Below, piece by piece: positions 31,690-40,646 of a stretch of DNA of 64,000 nt. Position numbers and translations under genes: made by a program. The notes beneath the pieces were generated by a model. It made no database searches. It saw nothing but the letters and a program-made list of their open reading frames with translations, and had not been told where the DNA came from. The stretch comes from Sphingomonas sp. Lineage in GTDB: Bacteria > Pseudomonadota > Alphaproteobacteria > Sphingomonadales > Sphingomonadaceae. The stretch is taken from the NCBI RefSeq assembly GCF_017744835.1, contig NZ_JAGIAM010000005.1:62001-126000 (forward strand). Direction: 5' to 3'. Positions within the stretch are counted from its first letter, which is position 1. Each line of letters starts with the position of its first letter.

Positions 31690-33100
31690 GAAGCGCATCG
31701 CGTTTCCCGCCTTCCTGCCAGACCAGTTGCCGCGGAACGTCCTGACGCGCGCCACGAACGTATTTCCGGCAGTAGACGGGTACAGGCCGGTCAAGTCGCT
31801 GGCGGCGATCAGTGACCCGCTCCCGGCCTCTTTCCGGGGCGGCGGGGCCTTCATTTCGTCGGACGGCTCAGCGTACCTTCTCGCCGGCACCGCGAACGGT
31901 CTCGCGCGCTACACGGCTGGCGAATGGGATGACCTGATCGTCGGCATGAGCGTCGCGGATCGGTGGCGGTTCGCGCAGTTCGGCAACTATGTCGTGGCCG
32001 TCAATGGCGTCGATACCAAGCAAGTCGATCTGACGGCGGGCAGCGCTTCGGACCTCTCCGCGGCCCCCACGGGCAACGGCGTGGCAGTCGTCGGGGATTT
32101 CGTCGTCATCACGCAGGCGGGCGGCGACAAGCTGCTCGTGCAGTGGTCGGCGTTCAACGATCACACTGCATGGACGCCGGCTGTCGATCAGGCCGGGTTC
32201 CAGCCCATGCTTACCGGGGGCGAGGTCAAGGGCATTGCGGGGGGCGAGTACGGCGTCATCCTGCAGCGCTTCCGGCTCGTCCGCATGGAGCGCACCGGGG
32301 ACGACAAGGCGCCGTTCAGCTTCGCGGAGATCACGCCGAATTTCGGCTGTGCGTCCGCAGGGAGCATCGCGCAGGCGGGCCGAACGGTGTTCTTTCTCTC
32401 CGACCGGGGTTTCATGGCGTTGGAGGACGGGCAGAGCCTGAAACCCATCGGCAACGAGAAGTTCGACCAGACCTTCCGCGATTCCGTCTCGCCTGACGAC
32501 TACGAGAAGCTGTGGGCCGCGGTCGATCCGAAGCGCAGCCTCGTCATGTGGGGCATGCCGGGCACTCCGGGACGGATCTGGGTCTATAATTGGGTGCTCG
32601 ATCGCGCCTCGACCATCGAAATGCCCTTCTCCGGCTTTTTCGCAGGGTACGAGAGCAGCATGACGCTGGAAGAGGTTGCGGCAGTCTATCCCAACCTCGA
32701 CACGATGCCATACAGCCTGGACGACCCACGGTTTCAGGGCGGCGATCCCCGGCTCTACGTCGTCAGCAACGACAATGAGGTGGGAGCCCTTTCCGGACCG
32801 ACGCTGGAGGCCACGCTGACGCTGGGCTGGGTCGCTCTGGCTGACCCGAATGTCGCCCGGGTTCGCGCCGTGTGGCCGATCACCGACGCAATCAGCGGGG
32901 TAACGGTCTCGATCGATGCGCGCCAGCAAATGGGCGGGGCGCAGGACGTGACCATTGCGGGCGAAATGCAGGCCAGTGGGCGCGCTCCGCTGCGGTGCCG
33001 GGGGAAATACCTGTCAGCCACCGTGAAGCACGCTGCGGGCTCTGCGTGGACGTATTCGCAGGGGTTCGACGTGGACTTTGAGGCGGGAGGGCTGCGATGA
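31682..33100 (+). CDS. Tail nozzle-like protein
   Basis: 472 residues from GTG 31682. Beta-rich, many Gly-Asp turns, RKRIAFPAFLPDQLPRNVLTRATNVFPAVDGYRPV at the start as in packaged-DNA stabilisation/nozzle proteins, with repeated short blades (GRIWVYNWVLDRAST). Probable propeller-like tail nozzle next to the adaptor. Confidence 0.8.
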   Translation: MSRKRIAFPAFLPDQLPRNVLTRATNVFPAVDGYRPVKSLAAISDPLPASFRGGGAFISSDGSAYLLAGTANGLARYTAGEWDDLIVGMSVADRWRFAQFGNYVVAVNGVDTKQVDLTAGSASDLSAAPTGNGVAVVGDFVVITQAGGDKLLVQWSAFNDHTAWTPAVDQAGFQPMLTGGEVKGIAGGEYGVILQRFRLVRMERTGDDKAPFSFAEITPNFGCASAGSIAQAGRTVFFLSDRGFMALEDGQSLKPIGNEKFDQTFRDSVSPDDYEKLWAAVDPKRSLVMWGMPGTPGRIWVYNWVLDRASTIEMPFSGFFAGYESSMTLEEVAAVYPNLDTMPYSLDDPRFQGGDPRLYVVSNDNEVGALSGPTLEATLTLGWVALADPNVARVRAVWPITDAISGVTVSIDARQQMGGAQDVTIAGEMQASGRAPLRCRGKYLSATVKHAAGSAWTYSQGFDVDFEAGGLR

Positions 33101-33303
33101 GCATTCCCACGGTTCCCGTTGACGCCAAACAACTCGATTGGCCCCGCCGTGTCGCGAACGCCGTGAACGCGCTGATCGGCAAGAGCGTGCAGCGTGACGG
33201 GGCGACCATCTACACCGCGCCGACGATCAGCAATCCCCCTACTCAGGCGGAAGTGCAGGCCATCGCCGACGCGGTGGAGGCCATTTCGGCGCGGCTAAAG
33301 TGA
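33097..33303 (+). CDS. Small late protein
   Basis: 68 residues (ATGA overlap). WPRRVANAVNALIGKSVQRDG then SNPPTQAEVQAIADAVEAISARL; a pattern common after nozzle genes. Role unknown. Confidence 0.65.
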   Translation: MSIPTVPVDAKQLDWPRRVANAVNALIGKSVQRDGATIYTAPTISNPPTQAEVQAIADAVEAISARLK

Positions 33304-33680
33304 CCGGGTTCCCGCCGCAGGCATGGGATCACTATCAGAGGCACAGGGACGAAATAGCGGGGCTGCTCGATCCTCGCTGCTACCACATCGACTGGCTCGA
33401 CAACGAGCTCCTCAACACCCGAGCACTGGCCTTCGGAAGCGATAGCGCCGTCATCGTGGTCGCATTGAGGGCGTATCCCGCCGGCGCGACCGAACTGCAC
33501 GGGCTCGTAGCTGCTGGGGAACTGAGCGGCATCCTCGAGTTGATCGACCAGGCCGAGGAGTGGGGCCGCGCGCACGGGATCACCTTTGCGGGCATCGCCT
33601 CGCGCCCGGGTTGGGCTCGGGTGCTCAAGGCCCGTGGATACGAGACCTACCAGACCGAATTGCGGAAGGAGTTGCACTGA
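33300..33680 (+). CDS. Phage GNAT-like protein
   Basis: 126 residues from GTG 33300. VAGELSGILELIDQAEEWGRAHGITFAGIASRPGWARVLKARGYETYQTEL resembles the short GNAT acetyltransferase fold (alpha then WARVLKARGYE beta strand) found in podovirus late regions. The acetyl-CoA-binding R/Q-x-x-G-x-A motif is weak, so catalytic activity is uncertain. Confidence 0.7.
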   Translation: MTGFPPQAWDHYQRHRDEIAGLLDPRCYHIDWLDNELLNTRALAFGSDSAVIVVALRAYPAGATELHGLVAAGELSGILELIDQAEEWGRAHGITFAGIASRPGWARVLKARGYETYQTELRKELH

Positions 33681-34345
33681 TGGGGCTTAGCAGCTCGACC
33701 AAGAAATCCTCAGTGAAGCCGGTCTATGCCAGCCAGATCGAGGGTGCCGCGAACAACGTGACCGGCGCCTATAACGCGCAGGCGCCGAAAATCACCGGCA
33801 TCACCGACCAGCTCGCGGGGCTCGTGCCGGGGCTCGTGGAGAAATACACCGCTGGCGATCCCAACGTGAACGCGGCGAAGTCGTACAATCTCGACGTGCT
33901 CCAGGGCAAGTACCTCGGCGGAAACCCCTATCTGGAGGATATCGTCGGCAAGTCCGAGACGGACGCGCGCAACCACACCGCGGCGGCGCTTGGAACGCGC
34001 GGCCTGACGGGCGGCTCGGCGTTCGGTGACATTATCAGCCGCAACGTCCTCGATGCCGGCAACACGCTGCGGTACAACGACTACAACACCGAGCGGAACC
34101 GCATGGATAGTGCGGTCGGCTCGGCGGCGGGGCTGACGGCGGCCGAACAGATCCCGCTCAGTTCGATTATGTCGATCCTCCAGGCGCAGCAGATGCCGGT
34201 GCAGACGGCGGCGGGTGCGGGCTCGGCCGTGGGCGGGCTGTTGGGTCAGTACACCAACCAAAAGCAGACCTCGACGCCTTCGCTGATGGACCAGATCGGG
34301 CAGGCGCTCCAGATCGGCAAGACTGTGGCGGGGTTTTTCCCATGA
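33680..34345 (+). CDS. Internal virion / tail-associated protein A
   Basis: 221 residues from ATG 33680. Ala/Gly-rich with TTKKSSVKPVYASQIEG, NAQAPKITGITDQLAGLVPGLVEKY, and a hydrophobic Gly-rich C-terminus (AGAGSAVGGLLGQYTNQKQ) suggesting membrane interaction. The first of four consecutive genes that resemble the ejection-protein block of podoviruses. Confidence 0.7.
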   Translation: MGLSSSTKKSSVKPVYASQIEGAANNVTGAYNAQAPKITGITDQLAGLVPGLVEKYTAGDPNVNAAKSYNLDVLQGKYLGGNPYLEDIVGKSETDARNHTAAALGTRGLTGGSAFGDIISRNVLDAGNTLRYNDYNTERNRMDSAVGSAAGLTAAEQIPLSSIMSILQAQQMPVQTAAGAGSAVGGLLGQYTNQKQTSTPSLMDQIGQALQIGKTVAGFFP

Positions 34346-34851
34346 TCTTCGGCGCTCCCCTCATCCTCGACGCTGCCCGCAAGGGCGTGGCGCAGGCCCT
34401 TGCGCAGCCGCGCGATCCGCAGCCCGAGCCGTACAAGCCGCGCAAGCGCACGCTCGCGGACAATCTGGGGCTGCTCGCTGACGCCTTCCGCGGCGATCAC
34501 AGCAACGAACAGATGCTTGCCGAGGAAGAGGCGCAGGCGCGGGCCGAATGGCAGGCGACGCAGGGGGCATTGCTCCGCCGTGCGCAGGAGTTCGCCGACT
34601 GGCAGAAGCGCTACGATTATGAAACGGCGCACCCGCGCGCTTCGGCGCCCCAGCCCACGGAATTCGAGCGTCTCGTCGGAGCTTCGGGGCTGCCGCAGGA
34701 CCAGCAAACCCAGATCATTCAGGACTATATCCGCAACCGCGCCAAGAACGGCGGCGCGTCACTCATCGGCGCGCCCCAGGGCGTGACCTTCACCCCCATC
34801 CCTTCGTCGGCGGGAGGTGCGGGGAATGCCTCCCCGCGTCCCTTTCGCTGA
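34342..34851 (+). CDS. Internal virion protein B
   Basis: 169 residues. Helical with polar stretches (PRKRTLADNLGLLADAFRGDHSNEQMLAEEEAQARAEWQATQG) and a flexible Pro/Gly end. Overlaps neighbours by 4 and 26 bp. Probably part of the ejection protein set; no family claim. Confidence 0.65.
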   Translation: MIFGAPLILDAARKGVAQALAQPRDPQPEPYKPRKRTLADNLGLLADAFRGDHSNEQMLAEEEAQARAEWQATQGALLRRAQEFADWQKRYDYETAHPRASAPQPTEFERLVGASGLPQDQQTQIIQDYIRNRAKNGGASLIGAPQGVTFTPIPSSAGGAGNASPRPFR

Positions 34852-35194
34852 CGTGATGGGTGCCGTGGTGCAGCAGGAAAGCGGAGGTCGGCCCGGCGTG
34901 TCGAGTTCAGCCGGCGCGCAAGGAATCGCCCAGGTCATGCCGGCTACGGGGCAGGCGATGGCGCGGAAGCTGGGGCTCCCGTGGCGTCCGGATCTGATGA
35001 CGGGGACCAACGAGACGGCCGCACAATATCAGCGCGCGCTCGGGGAGGCGTACTTGCAGGAAGCGATGGAAGCGAACCCCGGCAATCTGCGCGACGCCCT
35101 GCGGTATTATCACGGTGGCCCGAACCGCCGAATGTGGGGGCCTAAGACCAACTCATATGCTGACAGCGTGATCTCACGCCTCGGAGGGCAATAA
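34826..35194 (+). CDS. Lytic transglycosylase (ejection or tail lysozyme)
   Basis: 122 residues from ATG 34826; a GTG at 34817 is possible. FADVMGAVVQQESGGRPGVSSSAGAQGIAQVMPATGQAMA is an SLT domain with catalytic Glu at residue 18 (QESGG). ALRYYHGGPNRRMWGPKTNSYADSVI is the typical C-terminal end. Such transglycosylases thin peptidoglycan during DNA entry. Confidence 0.9.
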   Translation: MPPRVPFADVMGAVVQQESGGRPGVSSSAGAQGIAQVMPATGQAMARKLGLPWRPDLMTGTNETAAQYQRALGEAYLQEAMEANPGNLRDALRYYHGGPNRRMWGPKTNSYADSVISRLGGQ

Positions 35195-37710
35195 TGGCGA
35201 CACAGTTCCCCGAAGGTCAGCGTCTTCAGGGCAGCGACGGCAATGTCTATGTCGTGCGCGGCGGCGTGCCGGTCTTGGAAAGCGCGGTCCAGCAGGATCA
35301 GATGCGCCAGCTCCAGATCGACAAGCTGCGCGAGGAAATGATGCGGGAGCGCGCGAAGTCCAGTGCGACGGCGCCCTATGATCCCGTCATCGCCGCCGCC
35401 AATGCCGCCAAGGCGAAGGCCGACGCCGAGAAAGCGACGCGCGACCTTGCGGCCCAGCAGGCCACCGCCTCCCCCGAGCAGCAGAGGGGCATGGCTGACC
35501 TCGCGAACGACGAGGTGCTGAGCGCTATCGCCAAGGCGCGCGATGACGTGAACGCAGGGTGGTCGACGGGCTATGCGGCGCGCATCGGCAAAATCCCCTT
35601 GGTAGGCGGCCTTCTGGAGCCCCAGAGCGCCGTCGATCTTGAGGGCTCGCTGAACACCATTGCGTCGCGCCTGACGCTGGACAAGCTCGCCCAGCTCAAG
35701 CAGTCGTCGCCTACTGGTGCATCCGGCCTCGGGAGCCTTACAGAACGCGAGGGCGCGTTGCTGCGCGATAGCGTCGCAGCGCTCGGACAGACGCAGAGCC
35801 AGGATCGGCTTCTTGAGAACCTTGCGGAGGTCGACAAGCACTACCGCAACCTTCTCGCGCTTTCGAAGGGCGAGGATTACCGCGATCCCAAGGTTGCCGA
35901 GAAATACGGCATCGTCGCGATGCCCACGAAGAAGGGTGAGTACGACGGGCGCACGGGCGGCGACGACAGCCGCATCAACCCGAGCCTCGCGCCTTCCGGG
36001 GCGGATTACCGAGAGGAGCCCGATCCTGCGCTCCGTGGCGTCAACGCCCGCGTGCGCGCGATGGTCGGCGCTGGCCGTTCGGCGCAGGAGATCACCGACT
36101 ACCTCAACAAGGTGAGCCCCGGCCTCGGCGACCGCAACGCGCCCGATGCGCAAGCCGCAGTCGCCTTCCGCGCGCAGAACCCGCGTGTCCCGCTGGACCG
36201 ATATGTGATTTCTCTGGAGAACCGGCGTATTCCGATGGGCGGCTTCCGGCAGGCCCTCAATACCGCTGCGCAGACGACGGGCGGCGCCCTCACCACCGCT
36301 GCGACCGACGCGCTGACTGCCTTCAATCTCCATCGGTTCACCGACAATCCCGAGTTGTCGCGCGCTGGCATGAACCAGCTTGCGCAAGACAATCCCGTTC
36401 CATCGGTATTGGGCACGTTGGCCGGTGGCGCGCTGGCCGGAGCGGGCATCGAAGCGGCGCTGCCCGCCCGCCTGCTTCCTGCTGGGGCTGGCGTGCTTGC
36501 CCCCCGCCTCCTTGCCAGCGATGCGATCTACGGCGGCGCTGCGGGCTATGGGAACAGCGACGGGTCTTTGTCGGGCACCTTGAAGGGTGCGGCAGAAGGC
36601 GCCGTCGGCGGCGTTCTGGGCCGCGGCGCATTTCGTGCAGCAGGCACCGCGGCGCGGGGCGTGACCAACCCTGATGTTCAGCTGCTCCGCGAGGCGGAAG
36701 TCCCGATGACCGTTGGCCAGATGGCTGGCGGCCGGCTTGCGCGCCGGGAGGATCGGCTCGCCGGGTATCCGGGGATCGGCGACGCTATCGGCCAGCGCCG
36801 CCGCGCTGGTTTCGAGGGCTTCAACCGCGCGGCATTCCGGGAAGGGCTCGAGCCGATCGGCCAGACCGGCGTCGCGAACATCGCCGAGCAGGGCATTGAT
36901 GAAGCTCGCCAGTCCGTATCCGACGCCTACCGCGGCGCACTCGGCGGCGTGAACATCACGCCTGACGCGCAGTTCGTCAGCGAGGGCGGAGCAGCTCTTG
37001 CGCGCGGAAGCGGCCTCGCCCGCACCGGCCCCGAGTTCCGCTCCTTCATGGATGAGCGCGTCGGCCCTCTGTTCGGGCAGACGGGCCAGTTGAGCGGTGC
37101 GCAGTTGCAGGATGCCATTCAGGGGCTGCGCCAAGCGAACTTCGGCACTGACTCGATGGGCAATCTGGCCTCGGAGGCGGTGGGCGATTTCGAAGGCGCG
37201 CTGACGGGGTTGGTCAATCGCCAGGCACCCGAAGTGATGCCGCAGCTCAATGCTGCGAACCGCGCCTATCGGAATACGGCGATCCTTGCCGATGCCGTTG
37301 GTCGGGGCATGAACACTGAGGGCGTCTTTACCCCTGCCCAGCTCGGGCAGGCTGCGCGTGCCAATGCGACGAAGTTCAATGGCAAGATGGCCGCCGCCTC
37401 GACGGATCGACCATTCTTCGATTTGCAGCGCGCCGCCCAGAACGTGCTTCCGTCAAAGGTGCCAGATAGCGGGACGGCGGGACGCATCGAGGCAGGCCGC
37501 GGCATGTTCGGCGCGGCCCGAGGCGCAGTTCGCAACGCGATCAACGGCCCCCTCTATGCCGAGAGCGCGCAACCGATGATCGCACAGATGCTGCTCGATC
37601 GGCCCGATTACGTCCGCAGACTGGGTGAGGAAATCAACCGGAAGACCCGCATCGGCGGGCTATTCGGGGCGCCCATACTGGTCCAGCGCGGCGTTGTGCA
37701 GGACTATTGA
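35194..37710 (+). CDS. Large internal virion (ejection) protein
   Basis: 838 residues. It begins FPEGQRLQGSDGNVYVVRGGVPVLESAVQQDQMRQLQIDKLREEMMRER. A Ser/Ala-rich and Gly-rich membrane-like middle (VLGTLAGGALAGAGIEAALPARLL, GAAGYGNSDGSLSGTLKGAAEGAVGGVLG) and long helical N- and C-terminal parts match podovirus ejection proteins that form a channel across the envelope. Position after the transglycosylase supports it. Confidence 0.8.
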   Translation: MATQFPEGQRLQGSDGNVYVVRGGVPVLESAVQQDQMRQLQIDKLREEMMRERAKSSATAPYDPVIAAANAAKAKADAEKATRDLAAQQATASPEQQRGMADLANDEVLSAIAKARDDVNAGWSTGYAARIGKIPLVGGLLEPQSAVDLEGSLNTIASRLTLDKLAQLKQSSPTGASGLGSLTEREGALLRDSVAALGQTQSQDRLLENLAEVDKHYRNLLALSKGEDYRDPKVAEKYGIVAMPTKKGEYDGRTGGDDSRINPSLAPSGADYREEPDPALRGVNARVRAMVGAGRSAQEITDYLNKVSPGLGDRNAPDAQAAVAFRAQNPRVPLDRYVISLENRRIPMGGFRQALNTAAQTTGGALTTAATDALTAFNLHRFTDNPELSRAGMNQLAQDNPVPSVLGTLAGGALAGAGIEAALPARLLPAGAGVLAPRLLASDAIYGGAAGYGNSDGSLSGTLKGAAEGAVGGVLGRGAFRAAGTAARGVTNPDVQLLREAEVPMTVGQMAGGRLARREDRLAGYPGIGDAIGQRRRAGFEGFNRAAFREGLEPIGQTGVANIAEQGIDEARQSVSDAYRGALGGVNITPDAQFVSEGGAALARGSGLARTGPEFRSFMDERVGPLFGQTGQLSGAQLQDAIQGLRQANFGTDSMGNLASEAVGDFEGALTGLVNRQAPEVMPQLNAANRAYRNTAILADAVGRGMNTEGVFTPAQLGQAARANATKFNGKMAAASTDRPFFDLQRAAQNVLPSKVPDSGTAGRIEAGRGMFGAARGAVRNAINGPLYAESAQPMIAQMLLDRPDYVRRLGEEINRKTRIGGLFGAPILVQRGVVQDY

Positions 37711-38021
37711 GGCTCGGCTGTGTTCAGCGATTTCATAAGCAGGAACACCATCAGCGCGAAGGCCAGCAGGCAAGCGTAGGTGAACCATAAGCCGCGCTCG
37801 ACGGACAGCAGGAATATGCCGCCGCTGAACGGCAGCGCCACGAACACCACGCAGAAGATCAACTCAGCGAGATAGAGGCGCCGGTCGGTCCAGAACCCGG
37901 CGTTGCGTAGTGCTGGGGGAGTCGAACGGCGCCGGCTCTTAAACGCCCGATAGCGTCGGATCAGCTCTCCGCCGATGCCCGCGCCAAAGCAGGCAATCAC
38001 AATCCGCCAGTCAATGTCCAC
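37704..38021 (-). CDS. Three-TM membrane protein inverted in the late operon
   Basis: 105 residues on the opposite strand, overlapping the ejection gene's 3' end by 7 bp. N-terminal TM (WRIVIACFGAGIGGEL), a charged basic loop (RRYRAFKSRRRS), TM2 (LAELIFCVVFVALPFSGGIF) and TM3 (LWFTYACLLAFALMVFLLM). Being reversed against late genes it is probably expressed in the lysogen or on its own: a candidate moron such as superinfection exclusion. No family recognised. Confidence 0.68.
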   Translation of the reverse strand: MDIDWRIVIACFGAGIGGELIRRYRAFKSRRRSTPPALRNAGFWTDRRLYLAELIFCVVFVALPFSGGIFLLSVERGLWFTYACLLAFALMVFLLMKSLNTAEPQ

Positions 38022-38055
38022 GGCGTCTCAATAGACGATTTCCGGAGCCAACGCC

Positions 38056-38388
38056 ATGCCCAGCCCAACCGAGTTCTCGACCACCCCGGCTGACAACACG
38101 ACGATCGGCGGCGTCAACATCGCTGAGAACTGCTCGCCGGGCGGCCTGAACGACGTTGAGCGCTACCTTGCCGCCACGATCCGCGTCGCCTGGGACGCCA
38201 TTCCCGACGCCAACGCGCTGATGCCGAAGGCGGGCGGAGCTTTCACCAACCAGATCACCCGGCAGGGCCGCGGCGGCTATCTCCATTTCTCCAGCGCATC
38301 CCTCACCGACGGTCAGGTTTACGCCCTCCCGGAGGGCAACGCCCGTCCCGCAGCGGCCGAAGGCGTGATCGTCTTCTACTACAGCTGA
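38056..38388 (+). CDS. Tail-associated protein
   Basis: 110 residues from ATG 38056 (GGAGCCAACGCC upstream). EFSTTPADNTTIGGVNIAENCSPGGLNDVERYLAATIRVAWDAIPDA is a common N-terminal motif of phage tail-fibre proteins. The rest is short and strand-rich (YLHFSSASLTDGQVYALPEGN). Could be a fibre assembly or connector protein. Confidence 0.72.
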   Translation: MPSPTEFSTTPADNTTIGGVNIAENCSPGGLNDVERYLAATIRVAWDAIPDANALMPKAGGAFTNQITRQGRGGYLHFSSASLTDGQVYALPEGNARPAAAEGVIVFYYS

Positions 38389-38819
38389 TGGAAGGGTTCA
38401 TCGCTGGCGCGTGGCGCCAGTTCCTCCGCTCCGAGATCTACCTCGGTGGGCAATGGCGACGGTTGACCCGCGTCGAGGGATATGTGGGCGGGCAGTGGCG
38501 GACGTTGGCACGCTTCGTTCAGCCGTTGTCCGTCTCGATTAGCCCAACGAGCGTCTACGGTTTCGCCAATCCGTTCAAGCCTTCCGTGCAGACGGTCACG
38601 TCGGGAACGGTCGTCGCGACGCCCTCGGGAGGGCTCGGCCCCTATTCCTACGCGTGGAGCAGCGGGAACAGCCCGACGAGCGCCTTCAACAGCTTCACGG
38701 CGACCTTGGCGGCGAACACCGAACTGGACTTCGCCGCGACCCTCACCGTCACCGACAGCCTCGGCTCGACCGCGAATGCGAGCGTGGACGTCACTCTCGT
38801 CAACGAATCCCAGACCTGA
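38388..38819 (+). CDS. Ig/PKD-like tail protein with repeated GGQWR
   Basis: 143 residues. GGQWRRLTRVEGYVGGQWRTLARF contains two WR repeats; the remainder (SVSISPTSVYGF...GPYSYAWSSGN...ATLTVTDSLGSTANASVDVTLV) is a PKD/Ig-like strand sandwich. Such domains decorate tails and bind surfaces. Confidence 0.75.
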   Translation: MEGFIAGAWRQFLRSEIYLGGQWRRLTRVEGYVGGQWRTLARFVQPLSVSISPTSVYGFANPFKPSVQTVTSGTVVATPSGGLGPYSYAWSSGNSPTSAFNSFTATLAANTELDFAATLTVTDSLGSTANASVDVTLVNESQT

Positions 38820-38828
38820 GGAAGCCCG

Positions 38829-40646
38829 ATGCACCACTATTTCGAGGCGCTCACCAACACCAGCGGTGAGAGCCTGATCGGCTATTTCGCGCGCGTGATC
38901 GATCGCTCGACGCAAAGCGCCGTCACGCTTGCCTCAGACGAGAACGGCACGCCCATCGTCACGGTCTCGGGCCATGCCGACATGGCAAAGACCGACGACT
39001 ACGGGAACCTCGACTTCTACGTTGAGCCCGGCACGTACCACCTCGACATTTATGCACCGGACGCGACGACGTTTCGCTACCGCGTGCCGAATGTCGGGAT
39101 GAGTTCGACGCAGGGTGAGCGGGGACCTCAAGGGGAGAAGGGAGACCCGGGCGCCGCTGGCAACGTGGCGGCCAATCTCACCCAGCTCGGCAACGCCGCG
39201 ACCACCAACACCACGATGATCTACGACCAGGCGACGTTCACCTGGACCACGGGCGATTTCTCGGCGCTGATCGATAACGTCAACTATGTCGCCAGCAGCT
39301 CGACCCCGAGCACGTCAGGCGCATGGGTGCGGCAGAGTTCGACCAAGGTTGCACACAAGCCCACCGGCACCGGCACGCGCATGCGCACCTCTGCGCAGGT
39401 GATGGACGAAGTCGTCTATGCGAGCAACTTCACCGGATATGACGAGACCGGCGTAACCGACAGCTCGGCGGCGATCATGGCCGCGGATGCCGTGGCGCGG
39501 TCGCGCAACAAGACGCTGATTCTCAGCGGGACGCCTCTCGTCACGCAGACGCTCCTGATCGACGCGCCGACCAACTGGCGGATGCAGGGCACGCACTTCA
39601 AGCCGGGCTTTCCCAACGCGGGCCCTCGCATCATCAAGCCTGCGACGATGAATGCGACGGTCATTCGGATCACCCCGAACGCCTATCAAACCGTGCTCGA
39701 CGGCATCGCGATTGCCGGCATCACGGGCAATGGCGGCGACGGCATCCACATTGAGGCGGATTGCGTCACGCTATTGAACTGCTCGGTGTTCCGAATGGGG
39801 CAGGACGGCGTTCGCATCGGGTCCAAGGTGGCCAACCCCTACCAAGCCGGCCCGCCCGCCGTTAACTACAACGCCAACTGCTTCAACCTCATCAGCCTGC
39901 ATTCGGCGTACAACGGTCGCGACGGCCTCCATATCAATGACCTGTCCGGGGTCACGAACGCGAATGCCGGCGCGGCGCTTCGGCCTGTGCTGGTGGCGAA
40001 CGGGCGCCACGGGCTCTACGTCAACAACGCCTATCTCGGGAACTCCTTCATTTCTCCTCTGGGGGAAGCGAACGGGACCACCGATCCGACCGGCAGGGGC
40101 GTCTACTTCGATACCAACGCGCTGCACCAGGTCGTCATCGGCGGCGACCTGGAGGCCAACACCGGCGGCGACTATTTCGAGGCGGTCCCCGGAGCGAACT
40201 GCGTCTACGGCGCCGTAGGAACGGGCGTGCGCATCTTCACGCAGCTTGCCCACGGCTCGTGGACGCCGACGATCATCGGCTCCACTACCGCCGGCACCGC
40301 CACCTATACGACGCAGCGCGGCCACTACAGCGTCTCGGGCCGCATGGTCAGCTTCATGGCCGAGATTGTTTGGTCGGGGCACACCGGCACCGGGGATCTT
40401 CGCGTCACCGGCTTCCCGTTCAGCCCGCTTTCCGTGGACAGCAGCGTTCCGAACTTCGTGCCTGCAACCATCGTGTCGAGCGGCATCACTCTGGCGGCGG
40501 GAGCCCAGCTCAAGGCCGGGTTCAATCACAACGGCAACTTCCTGCGCGTGTGGACCTCGAATACCGGCACCCTCACGACGCTGGCGATGCAGACCGCGGG
40601 GACGCTCTACATCCAAGGTGCCTTCATGGCCGGCTTCCCGTCCTAG
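38829..40646 (+). CDS. Tail spike with collagen-like segment and beta-helix
   Basis: 605 residues. The N-terminal about 90 residues form a head-binding strand domain (EALTNTSGESLIGYFARVIDRST). Residues 96-110 (GERGPQGEKGDPGAA) are collagen-like G-x-y triplets. Then comes a right-handed beta-helix pectate-lyase-like region (DGIAIAGITGNGGDGIHIEAD, NCSVFRMGQDGVRIGSK, LHSAYNGRDGLHIN). The C-terminal beta-sandwich GHTGTGDLRVTGFPFSP caps the trimer. Likely degrades or binds host polysaccharide. Its 3' end overlaps the opposite-strand gene by 4 bp. Confidence 0.88.
   Translation: MHHYFEALTNTSGESLIGYFARVIDRSTQSAVTLASDENGTPIVTVSGHADMAKTDDYGNLDFYVEPGTYHLDIYAPDATTFRYRVPNVGMSSTQGERGPQGEKGDPGAAGNVAANLTQLGNAATTNTTMIYDQATFTWTTGDFSALIDNVNYVASSSTPSTSGAWVRQSSTKVAHKPTGTGTRMRTSAQVMDEVVYASNFTGYDETGVTDSSAAIMAADAVARSRNKTLILSGTPLVTQTLLIDAPTNWRMQGTHFKPGFPNAGPRIIKPATMNATVIRITPNAYQTVLDGIAIAGITGNGGDGIHIEADCVTLLNCSVFRMGQDGVRIGSKVANPYQAGPPAVNYNANCFNLISLHSAYNGRDGLHINDLSGVTNANAGAALRPVLVANGRHGLYVNNAYLGNSFISPLGEANGTTDPTGRGVYFDTNALHQVVIGGDLEANTGGDYFEAVPGANCVYGAVGTGVRIFTQLAHGSWTPTIIGSTTAGTATYTTQRGHYSVSGRMVSFMAEIVWSGHTGTGDLRVTGFPFSPLSVDSSVPNFVPATIVSSGITLAAGAQLKAGFNHNGNFLRVWTSNTGTLTTLAMQTAGTLYIQGAFMAGFPS

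Noticed and set aside
35110..37134. 674-codon antisense ORF opposite the ejection protein
   Set aside because: High-GC shadow frame with no family motif; the plus-strand gene is supported by coupling and context.
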